Part shown: positions 45,235 to 55,085 of the stretch, piece by piece | Position numbering within the stretch: the first letter of the stretch is position 1 | How the letters are laid out: the number at the start of each line of letters is the position of its first letter | NCBI GenBank assembly: GCA_030704615.1 | Contig: CM060731.1 | Span: 9,984,001 to 10,044,000 of the forward strand | From: Takakia lepidozioides | Lineage: Eukaryota > Streptophyta > Takakiopsida > Takakiales > Takakiaceae | DNA: 60,000 nucleotides | Direction: 5' to 3' | The notes under the pieces: model-generated | The model's input: the letters and a program-made list of their open reading frames with translations, nothing else | The model's database searches: none | What the model was told of the DNA's origin: nothing | Translations under genes and position numbers: made by a program

Positions 45235-45570
45235 GAGGGAGTATTTGAGAGAGATTCGTCATTGCATAATGTTACCCTGTTTGTGGCTCAGGGTATATAT
45301 ATGCTGGTGGCGGGATTTTCCCGACTCCCCAAATATCTGCCTAAGGCCGTCTGGCGCTACCGTATGTCTTACATAGGCTTCCATATGTATGCTCTATCAG
45401 ATCGATACCAACCGAAGCAAGTGGGAAGATTTGGCAGTTGTCTTTGGCATGGTCATTGGCTACAGACTTATCTTCTTCCTCATGATAAAGTTTATTGAGG
45501 ATGTGAGCCCAATCCTCCGCTCGCTCCTTGCCAAGCCTACCCAGGGCTGCCTGACACGGAAAAATTCGGC
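45235..45570 (+). pseudogene. ABCG-transporter C-terminal fragment
   Basis: In the frame that follows the PPR text, 45270-45400 reads TLFVAQGIYMLVAGFSRLPK, YLPKAVWRYRMSYIGFHMYAL, the last extracellular/TM region of ABCG half-transporters. After a gap and frame change at about 45400, YQIDTNRSKWEDLAVVFGMV and IGYRLIFFLMIKFIEDVSPILR give the final membrane helix and C-terminal end. About 60 residues between them are missing. The nucleotide-binding domain is absent. It is fused behind PPR modules without a splice signal I can see. Confidence 0.65.
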
Positions 45571-46370
45571 TGTCCAAAACACAATTCGACCCCTCTCTAT
45601 GACACCATCCCCTGTCCATGATGCTGCTCCGCTGCGGTATTCCACAGGCAAGCAATTTGGTGCGTCCCCATGCTGATTCTTACAACAAGGAAAAAGTACT
45701 TGTCACTATCTTAGGTAATCTAACAATTGCGCCAACAGTGCTGCTATGAACATGATACGGCAACAATGGTAATGCATGAAAGAGGGTGATTGATGGTTAA
45801 CACTTCTAGCGGGACTGGAAAATTCATCTGGATCCCATTCACTGGTGGGAATTTGCAATAACAAAGCCTCTAGTGAGAATATTATTTTCTTTGCTTTTGG
45901 TTGGTTCAGTTGTAGAGAGAGCTGGTGCCACAAGAGTCTGATACAGAAATGTGAGGTAATTATTCTAGTCTATCAGTGGGGAATCCAGAGATTAATGAAG
46001 CGATAAAGGTACATAATTTATTGCTACACAAATTTTGTCATTGGCGCCTGCTATGTATTATATTCTGCGGTGAAAAGCCTTGGACGGCTGCTTCTTTTTC
46101 CCTTGTTGAACGGATGGAGTGCAACTGATCTGAGAATGTATTGCAAGAATGCAATCTGCAATGTAGAGTCTGTATGGACAATGTAATGGTGATTCCAGCA
46201 CTGGGACTGTGATACTGGCAACTATGAAGTGCGTAGAGAAAGCAGACAGACCAACTTGGGAAGGAGAAATAAAAGAGAGACCATTGGACCACCTGAGGCT
46301 CCTCATGATATACTTAGTGCTTCAGAAAATAAATATGGATACTCTAATGCAGGATGCACTACAATCTCAG
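45571..46370. other. No supported gene
   Basis: Short ORFs only; the sequence leads into the duplicated PPR 3' segment. Confidence 0.35.
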
Positions 46371-46377
46371 ATCCTGC

Positions 46378-46690
46378 TTTCCACCACTTTGAAGATGGGA
46401 TTTGTTCTTGTGGTGATAGGATGTTTTCTTGGAAAGATGCTAATGTCTGGTGACAGTGGATGGAGTGCTGTCCTAATTCTGGTTTTGGGTGGTGGAGCTT
46501 CTCCAAAGCTTGAAGATGGAAGTGAATATGAATTTTAATGAGCTTGATGAGAGGGGCAGCCCTATGCACGAGTTTGTTCAGCATCTCAAATTTAGACATG
46601 TTTGTTTGTTTATCGTGGGGTGGCTTTGGATGGAGTTCATATAGTGAATGTAAGAGTATGTGGGTATGTTGTTATTGGTTGATGCGGCTT
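46378..46690 (+). repeat. Copy 2 of the PPR 3' segment
   Basis: It aligns with 42867-43400 (see that entry). Together with the second PPR cluster this indicates that the whole locus was duplicated head to tail. Confidence 0.7.
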
Positions 46691-46876
46691 GTGAAAATTG
46701 AACATTGAAGTGCAGATCCGCCAGTTTTCTTCCAGAAAAAAAAAAACACGTGATCTTTGCATGTAACACTGTGGGGATGACCCACCTTTTTTTTTGTGAA
46801 AAATGGAACGTAGTTCTCAGAATTCGTCCCTAGTAGTGCGGAGCAACGCGAAGCCCTAGTTACGACTTTGGGAGAT

Positions 46877-47076
46877 TAAGGGTTAATCGGACAACCAACA
46901 TGTAGCCCACTGGTAATGGGCACATACCACGTTGGATGTGGTTGTGGGTTCAAACCACGGTCTGGTGTGTCGTGAAGCTGTCCACCTTTTAGCTGAAGGC
47001 ACTAGCCCAAGTGTGGTGAAGAGACACCATAATTTACGCTTCCTTCCTCGGGAGGTGTTTTAAATAAGGGTTAATC
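46877..47076 (+). mobile_element. tRNA-headed SINE (family S1), copy 2, with perfect 12-bp TSD
   Basis: The body (46889-47064) matches copy 1 at 11214-11392, with the same A-box-like tgtagcccactggtaatggg and B box gtgggttcaaaccac. The exact duplication taagggttaatc flanks it (46877-46888 and 47065-47076). The copies share most bases but end differently (ggaggtgttttaaa versus ggaggcgtcatatata). Confidence 0.88.
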
Positions 47077-47260
47077 CATTCCAGGGTCTTTGTCTTTATT
47101 TTCAATCATAATAAGAATGTTCCATTTAAAAGAAAAATAATGTTCTCTTCTCCAACCCATGTTTTTGCCCTTATGAAGGCATGCTGACAACTTTAAGGTC
47201 TCTATAATTAATTTAAAAACTCATGAAAATATGTACATATTTAAAAAAAAAAAATTAATA

Positions 47261-47488
47261 AGGGAAACACCTGGGAGCGACAGCTCACAAATCAGGCCCC
47301 TTAATAGTGAGAGGAGAAAATAACCTCTTTCACAGTAACCACGCCAGCGAGGCGAATAAGGCGAATAAGTGGGACACTCGCCCAAGGAAGCGGGGAGACG
47401 AGAATACCACACCCGTCAAGTAGCAAGATTTGACCCCAGAATCGTCTGGGTGGCACTCAGTGCACTTAACCAACTGAACTACTATCTT
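47261..47488 (-). mobile_element. tRNA-derived SINE (family S3), near-complete
   Basis: On the minus strand the head reads gatagtagttcagttggtta (A box TAGTTCAGTTGG), then ggggtcaaatcttgc (B box with one mismatch to GGGTTCAAATC). The body continues gtggtattctcgtctccccg and ctgatttgtgagctgtcgct, and ends caggtgtttccct before a T-rich stretch. The layout recalls the Au-type plant SINEs, but identity is not shown. A truncated relative lies at 27461-27585. Confidence 0.7.
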
Positions 47489-47854
47489 TTTCACTTTTCA
47501 TCCATCTTTCATTAGCTGTTGTGCAGCCAATGCACGTTCATCTGATGAGAGTTGTTGCTTGGGTAAGTGTGGAGCCAGCAATAAAGTAAAATAATCAAGT
47601 TCCAGAAAAATAAAACTTACACTGGAAGACAATAGGAATAATGTGAGAACTTAATGGACCCCTGTGATCTGACGGTACTTTCGCCGGATTGGGCAGCCTG
47701 GGCTCCTCAGGCGGGGCCCCTGTCAAATCCTCCCCACCCCCTCTTACCTTGGTTACATAGGAATCCAAGTGGTTGCAAGCTCTGGTGGCTAGTGGGATGG
47801 TAAGGTGATAGCATTGCAGGTGGCGAGGTTTAGTGTTCGATTCTTGATGGGAGG

Positions 47855-48125
47855 CTCTTGTAGTGTAACCCCAATGATGTAACCCTCCATTGGTGTAACC
47901 CTATATAACCCCGGTTTCTCATGTAACTTTGGTTAGTCCATTTTATACTTAGCCAAATTTGGACTTGGTCAAATTTCGAGACCAAGTGTGAGTTACACCG
48001 AGTGGAGTTACACTCCATTCTGTGTAACCCTAGGTGGAGTTACACACCTTGTAGTGTATAACCCAATGTAACCCCAAGTGGAGTTACACACCTTGTCGTG
48101 TAACTCCGACTGGAGTTGACACTCC
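47855..48125. repeat. Array of GTGTAACCC / GGAGTTACAC motifs
   Basis: About twelve copies of (g)tgtaac(c/t)cc and its inverse gg(a/g)gttacac are packed in 270 bases, several as facing pairs such as gagttacaccgagtggagtt followed by acactcc. It lies 330 bases upstream of the NDUFA12-type gene. The rest of 47490-48450 shows no gene. Confidence 0.6.
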
Positions 48126-48453
48126 TTCAGTTCCATGTCACTCTGGAGAGAGGGTGAGGAAGATTTGACATGCCGGAACCGGCGTACCATCCTGTCAGAG
48201 GTTGCACGTGTGCATTAAGTTCATACATTATTCCTATTATCTTCCCACTTAATTGGCCCCCTCCCAACAAAACCATAAGTTAATGCCCAATTTATCATGC
48301 TCATACAACGATGGGCCCATTTAGATTTTCTTAAAAAGTTTTTCCTTAAAAAAATGGAGAAAAAAGAAGAAAGAAAAAATATACAATGTTTTTCGAGGAA
48401 TTAGTACTGCGACGATCGCTGGAGGGGTTGAGTGCACTGCAGGCGTATTGGCG

Positions 48454-50167
48454 ATGGCGCTCGAGCTCCTGCGATCGGCTTTCAATTCGGTCAGGCAAAA
48501 TGGCTTGGTGGGTGCGCTTCGAGAGGCCCATAAGAATGGTCTTCTGTGAGTTCTCACCCTGTCTGTCTTTGGGTGGTCTAGATTGGCTGTGGCTTGGAGA
48601 GGGGATCGCTTGGATAAACAGTATCATGTGCGCAGTAAGGGATATATGTTAGATTGTAAGGGCTGATACTTCTGTTGACTAGCCCCGCCACCTCGAGTCC
48701 CGATCGCCAATTGTTCCGGGGTTGAAGCGGCACATGTGGATAGGCTGAGTTCAGAGATTGGATGCCATTCGCGATCCTGCACTTAAATGTCCAATTGGGG
48801 ATTTTCAGATTGCATCAGCCCAAATCCTTTGTCATAGTAGGAGATTTTCTGGTCACTTTATTGATGCGATCATAATTGGCGTGACTTGTATTATCAATAG
48901 TTAGGGTTGTAGAGTATCCGTCGGGCACAATATGTTTCAGCTTTAGTTGAAGTGACTGCTAAGAGCAAGCTGTTTTTAGGAAATGGGTTTCTATTAGCAG
49001 TCAGATTCACATCTTTGCCTATAACCAGCTTCTTTTCTCGCTTTATCACTCTCTCGCTTGTTCCCTGTGATCACAAACGATATTTACGCTGAAAATGGAG
49101 TTTTTGGTGATTGCAGGACCAGCATTGTAGATGGAAACCTCCTGTAAGTCTATATTCTTCTGTCTTTTGCTCGGATCATCACTCGTTTGATTGTTCCCTC
49201 CTTGTCTGGGCCAGAACTGTGTAATTAAAGAACTACTCTGGTATGATGTAGATGCCAGTGAGCCAAAAACAGGTAGGGAGTATATGGCGATAGTGCGTCT
49301 GTATGACCTAACCTTATGTGCCGCATTTAATCATGCACTAACTCATCTGGGGGTTATTGTTGGCAAATGGTTGCTGGGATTTCATCCTTGCATAATGCTC
49401 AATTAAGAATTTCAGGGGACTTTTGTAGGTGTTTATCAAAGGTTCAGGCCTGATTAATTGATAGGGTGATGAGCTGCCCTTGTTACAGTCTGATGTTGTG
49501 ATATGGTAAAGCTTTATGAAGTTTGCTTGAGAGTCTGGGCAGGGTTACTGCTTGAAGTGAAACATGGCTAATCAAAGTGAGGTTGGTTTTGCCTGCGGCA
49601 GTGCTACGAAATTACGGGCACAAGGAGCAAAGTTGGTGGGAGTCGACAAGATTGGGAACAAGTATTATGAGAAGACAGATAATACTCAGTTTGGTACATT
49701 TGCTTTCCCCGTAGCATGTTACAGACCAGCATATGATTTTGACAGCTGGTATGGTCTGGCAACATGACTTTTACAGGTCATCTGCTGGCCGAGTACTTGG
49801 ACAGGCAGGTTGTGCTTATAATACAGCCCATGTTTATATGAGAGTCCTTGCTTATCCTGCCCCCCCTGTGACAACCAGTTGGCTTCTTTGGGCAAGTCGA
49901 GGTCTGGGGTCCACTTTGATGGTTGGCTAGATTATCTAATGTTTGTTAGTCAGTCGTGTGTAGCCAGCTAGCGCTGGCCACTTCTAATCATCATTTCTGT
50001 GTGCCTCAGGGGTGCGATGATCATTGAATGCTATCCTGACTCGTGAGTTATTGTTGAGGCAGGAAGGCACAGATGGGTAGAGTATGCTGTGTTCAACAAT
50101 TACAATGCTTCTGCTGTCCCACCTGAGTGGCATGGTTGGCTACACTATATCACAGACCATACACCCG

Positions 50168-50207
<40 letters not shown>

Positions 50208-50991
50208 GTCTGCTCCAAGGTAAGTCATCCTACCGGCATCAGCCCCCGACAAAAGTAGTTACTGTCCCTTTGTGTTCCACTCAAACTGGGCGCGGGGTCA
50301 ATGGCCACAAGGCTACGACAAACGTCATCTTATGAGTACATTCTCTCTCTCTCTTTGGGTCTATGTTTCTGAGGCCATCAAAAAGCTATGATAAACGTCT
50401 CGTGAGTACATTCTCTTTGGGGCTGTGGTGTGTGTATTATATTTGCTTGTTTCTTTGTTTATCCCTCTCAGGTTATTTGTAGGTTATGTTCAGCATGGCA
50501 AACCCTGCTCTTGCTTTCCTCCATCGATTTGAGTCTGTGCCACAGGGTTCTCATTAGTATGCCTTTCTGGTGACCGTATATTTCTTACTTTGATATTCCA
50601 CCCGATGTCCTTAATCTGGCAAGTGCAGAAATGAAGGAAAACACATATAAGCTTCCCCTCCTCCCTTATTAACTGGGATGTTTGAAACAGCATGTGGTTT
50701 TCAGCAGAGGTTGTGTGAGAGGTTTTGCTACTTGATATTAATGTCCAGTGTCCTTTCCGCTCTGCCATAAATTTGGCCTAATTGCATCTACATTTAAGAA
50801 TCATGTTAATGTTCTCGGTGGGGCAGCTTGAAGATTTAAAGCCCAAAAGATATGGTGTGGAGCACAAGGAAAACATGTCAGGTCGTGGAGAAGGAGTGAT
50901 ATACCACTCCAAAGGTCATGCCATGAATCCCCAGAAACGAGACTGGAAGCGCTATGAAGCATGGCAACCAGGGGAACCTGGCTCAAAGTGA
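48454..50991 (+). CDS. NADH:ubiquinone oxidoreductase subunit NDUFA12 (B17.2-type), five exons, complete
   Basis: Accessory subunit of mitochondrial complex I. Exons are 48454-48545, 49117-49143, 49602-49693, 50063-50172 and 50827-50991. All introns are GT-AG with consistent phase, giving 161 codons, the usual plant length. The N-terminus is [20 protein letters not shown]. The core reads [20 protein letters not shown], then RHRWVEYA and [19 protein letters not shown], which are diagnostic of the family. The C-terminus is [40 protein letters not shown] then WQPG. ATG 48454 is chosen because it alone joins in frame to exon 2. Exon 2 is only 27 bases. Intron 4 starts directly with a long CT run and holds TC-tailed repeat copies. 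Confidence 0.92.
50173..50206 (+). repeat. (CT)n microsatellite at the 5' splice site of NDUFA12 intron 4
   Basis: The exon ends CCCGAACAG and the intron begins gtctctctctct, continuing for about 30 bases. The donor is therefore GTCTCT rather than GTAAGT or similar. Confidence 0.8.
50255..50420 (+). repeat. Short TC-tailed repeat (S4 core), tandem full and partial copy
   Basis: actgggcgcggggtcaatgg, then ccacaaggctacgacaaacg and ttatgagtacattctctctc match about 2045-2095 and 9090-9160. A second, shortened copy (gccatcaaaaagctatgata, cgtgagtacattctctttgg) follows at once. It lies in intron 4 of the NDUFA12-type gene. Confidence 0.75.
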
Positions 50992-50999
50992 ATTCAGTC

Positions 51000-52460
51000 G
51001 CCCAACACAGGTCGCAGCTGACAACAACCATGGATTGGGACTGATGTTACAGCAAGGCATGGTGATGTGGCAGTACTTTTTTTTTGTAATCTGAGAAGTT
51101 CTCCAGTGCAACTTTCTTGCAAGCTGGTTCTGATTAGAGGGAATGGGAGTGAGTATCGATCTGAAGTTGTGGTTCTCCCAGTGAAAAGATTGTGGTTGTA
51201 CAGCATCACCATAACAATTGTTGGCCTTTCTGACATGTACTGGACCACTTAGGATAAGGACTCATTGGTGCACACCTCCTAGACATAGAGATGACCCTAA
51301 CTGAAGTAATCGTCTTGCTTGAGGCTCAGAGGTTACCATTGCACACCTTGTCTAGTGAGTTTTCCTTTCTCTCCTTTGGCCAGGGACTGTTCACTGGCAG
51401 TATGGAATGACAAGCACACCTGTCCCTTTAGCTGACAGGTATAACAAAACTGTGCTTGCTTGTGACAATTATATCACTTTGCCATCAATGTGGGATGTTA
51501 GACAATGTCAATAAATTGTATCAAGCACTGAGTAACAAGCTTTTTTTTGGGTGTTTAGGCTACCCACACTGGCTGACTTTCCAGGCATCAGCAAATATAC
51601 ACATTTATGAAATGGAGCTCTTCAGTTACTTTCAGCTTTTCTCAAGCTGTGATGAACAAGTGGGACTGGAAGCAATGCATAAAAGGCCTCCCTAGTTCAG
51701 CACAATGTTTAGTCTCATCCCAAATACTCCGTACTCTGTACCTCTACGAGTATGTGCAAGCAGATTCCAGGAGTGATGGTGAGAATTACTTGCTTGTAGG
51801 GTATATTTTTCTGAGCCAGTTGCCCTCTGCAACTGCAACTTTGTTTGCTAAAGCCCCGGCCGCACCAGGCTGCTAGCGTAGCAGGCCTGCTAATGGATTA
51901 GCAGGCCTGCTTTCCTAACTGTCGCTCCAGCTAGAGGCTTAACTAGCTGAAAGCTTGCACATATTTGTAGGGGGGAATGACGGTGTCTCACCTTCCTCCA
52001 ATTCCCTTCTCTCCTCTCCTTTCCTGCATCACCAAACTTGTCCAGTAGGCTAAAGATATGTCCCTCTCCCCTCAGTTGTAATGCTTTGGTCACTATGCAT
52101 TTCCCAGATTCTTTGGCTTTCTGTGGAAATATGTAAGTATCCCTCTCTTCTTTTGCAAGGCAAAACATCTCAGAACAAAGAGGGTAAAACACGAAGTGCG
52201 ATCACATGATAACCCCAAGACTGCAAAGCTTGGAAGAGCCAGAATGCAGAGAAACAAACTGACTGCAATGGAGGAATAAACACCATAAGTACCAGAAATG
52301 GAAGTCCCAAAATAGCATCCCTCATGCGCAAGAATGAATGAAGCACTTTTTGAGTGAACACTGACTGTCTGATCAAAAAGATCGGAAACATGATAGTTCA
52401 GCACTCCTCCTTAGAACTTATTACAAGGACAGGTTCACTGTAGCTAGACTCTACAGAAAA
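51000..52460. other. Intergenic between converging NDUFA12 (+) and RPA3 (-)
   Basis: It holds the 3' regions of two convergent genes. ORFs here are short and unrecognised. Confidence 0.4.
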
Positions 52461-52468
52461 AGGGGTGA

Positions 52469-53443
52469 TCATACAAAACAGTCCCGGTTTTCGCTGTTGG
52501 ACAGTTGGCACAACTGATTGTATGTTGTCATATCTGCACAGAAGAAGAAATGTTCATCAGTTATGGCTTGAGGTACCGAATGACTCAAATCTTGTGTGAA
52601 CTTCCCAACTGCAAGTGTGGATGTCTCCCATATAGGAAGAAAGATCTTGAAGATCAAGTATATGAACTTCGAAGTAGAGACTGCAGTACACATAGCGAAA
52701 GAAAGTAGCCAGAGCAATCGGGAAGATAGTAGCCTTGCGTGATCTAACATCCCTACCACAAAAAATTGACCAACCATACTCTTGAAATTGTTCCTTGTAC
52801 ACTTAGATCCTGCATAAATCCGTAGTTGTCTCTTTAAATCTCTGTCTCACACAAAACAAACTCGCTCAAACAAACGATCTACAATTGATACTTCACGACC
52901 GAAAGATAAGAAGCTCCAAGATTTCGGTTGCCGGGCATCAACCTCAGTATCTTACTCTTCCCCAAAGACGAGTCCAGAAGGAGATTCAGCACAACACTCA
53001 CATGCATTGCGTCATCTTCTCTCCTCTAGGTTTCAAAAGGGAGAATGCAAGCTAGAACAATTGCAGTTTCCTACTATCCGCTGCCCCTCGACGTCCCCCC
53101 CAACCCCAACGTTTCACCCTTTTACCCCAGGACCTCATCTATCTCTCCCTTCTCTCCTCTATTCCAATTTGAAAAGCTCACCAAAATTGTCACCATAGCT
53201 GGTGCAGGTCTCAGCTCGCAGGGCCTGGTCACCTTCAACAACACCAACAACTTCAACGTACTGAGAGAGGGAGCCGCTGTTTGCAGCCTGCCGAACTGTT
53301 ATATTGGGCCCGTCGGGTGCCTGACCTACAAGATTTCCACCCTCTGACCCTACCACTTTCACCACAGTGGTCACTCTTCTTCCAACATAGTTTTTCAGTA
53401 GCCCCGCATTCACGATAGGCCGAGGATTTGTCGTGTCCGTCAT
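52469..53443 (-). CDS. Replication protein A 14 kDa subunit (RPA3), two exons, complete
   Basis: Smallest subunit of the single-stranded-DNA-binding RPA trimer, needed for replication and repair. Exon 1 is 53443-53182 and exon 2 is 52533-52469. The donor gtgagc and acceptor tgtgcag join phase 1, giving 108 codons, close to plant homologues. Exon 1 reads NAGLLKNYVGRRVTTVVKVV, then GSEGGNLVGQAPDGPNITVR and QYVEVVGVVEGDQALRAETC (a single OB fold). Exon 2 reads MTTYNQLCQLSNSENRDCFV, the conserved C-terminal helix used in RPA trimerisation. Without splicing the ORF would run into intron sequence ending ELFKLE, so the splice is needed to recover the family C-terminus. Confidence 0.92.
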
Positions 53444-53449
53444 TGTACA

Positions 53450-55080
53450 GACTCAATGAGTGAGAGAGAGCGCGCGCGCCTGTGTACGTGGGTGAGAACT
53501 CTTATCAGCTCTGTCAATCAGAAAAGCATGCCAGATGAAAGCGTGCACAGTTCACCTGAGTCGTAACGATCGCAACCCACAACTGTCGAGGAGCAATCGA
53601 CCCTCCGACAGGAAACAAATTTCTCAAAACCCTTCCAATATCTCCTCGTGCCTACCTCCGTGCAAGAAACATGAAAGATCGTTTTGTGAACCACAAACAC
53701 CCAAACACCCAAAGACACAAGACTGCAACCGATGAGCTGTCCTCTGATGAACAATTGCCTGCGCTAATCCTCACATTCACCTCCAAGACCTACGCATCCG
53801 CAGATCCACACACGAAAGCAGCAAGGAGCGCGGGAAAAGGGAAGCCATCAGCATCTTGGGAGCCTTCATTGATAATCTGGGGTTCAAATCTCGGATCACA
53901 TTACATCACAAAACAGGGAATTGTGGACTGAGCCCAAATTTTCCCACAAAACTTAGGAGGCAACGGCTGTAAACACACCCACTTGTCCAATTTATTTCTT
54001 CCTACTTTGTTACTTAGCTAAGTATCACGCATTCCACATTCTAGCTAACCACAGGATGCATACTGCATATATGGAGTGCTTGTTACCCATGTTGAGGATG
54101 CTTGAGGCGATGCTTACATGGAAAACTAAACTATGAAGTACCTACCAAGGACAATGACATGTGGTTCGATGCTTCCATAGATTGTGAGACTTGAGAAAGG
54201 GCCTGGGGAGATCATTGTGTACTGTTCAGATTTTGTGCATAACCCATGGACCAAGCTCAGTTGCATACAAATTTGTGAAAGATTGTGTATAACTACATGC
54301 AGTCCCTTGAATCCGAAAATAAGTCATCCAATGGCAGATGAATTGGAGCATTCCCAGGTGTTGCTGGGTTGTCCTGTTTTACTTCCATCATATCAGAAAT
54401 TGAGACCTACCCGCGGTGTTCAAACACCAGTGCTTATCTTGCTAACACAGAAGGTGCTCTTTGCAATCAGACTAGCTAGACAGCTGGTAGCCACAAATGG
54501 ACTAATTTGCTTGAAAATCTAGCTTGACAACTACAAGATAGACCTGGTGTCTTAGAAACTTGAGTGAGCAGTGATACAGCAAGTGTACAATCTGCATCTT
54601 TGCAGACAAATGTAGAGTAAGAAAAGAAGCTCACAATCCATTGGGCTTCTTACACAACATCAGCATGTTTAGAAGAGCAAGAGCAGCCTTGTAGCAATCA
54701 CATAGAGAATTAGACTGGAAGGAGCTGGTGTGAATTTGTATTTGACTATGGACAAAATAACAGGCCCTTCTGATAGAAAAGAGCAAAGCAAATTAAATAT
54801 AGTACAATAAAAGCACTTTCAGAAGTTGTATGATTGCCCAGTCCTTTGGCTTGGCAGTCAAACCGCAGTGGTTCAAGGAAAGCAAATGACAAGTTGAGAC
54901 TTGAGCCCAAACCAGTATGTATTCGTGAGTTTGCCTCAGGCTGCAGTTCCTCTCTGAAGTCAGTAACAGCGACAGTTGTTGAAACCAGGGGACAGGCTCA
55001 CTTAAGGAAGGCTGTCATATATGACATTCACCGTGTGGAACGAAAGTTGAATCCGTAGAGCTTCAAGATGAGAGCTTGAA
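53450..55080. other. No supported gene; upstream of RPA3 and downstream of the Ca2+-ATPase
   Basis: 53461-53482 has a short (GA)/(GC) run just upstream of the RPA3 start. The remainder has only short ORFs. Confidence 0.4.
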
Positions 55081-55085
55081 GAGTC

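Noticed and set aside
53159-53181. RPA3 as a single-exon gene ending ELFKLE
   Set aside because: A gtgagc donor at this point and a matching exon at 52533-52469 restore the conserved C-terminal helix.
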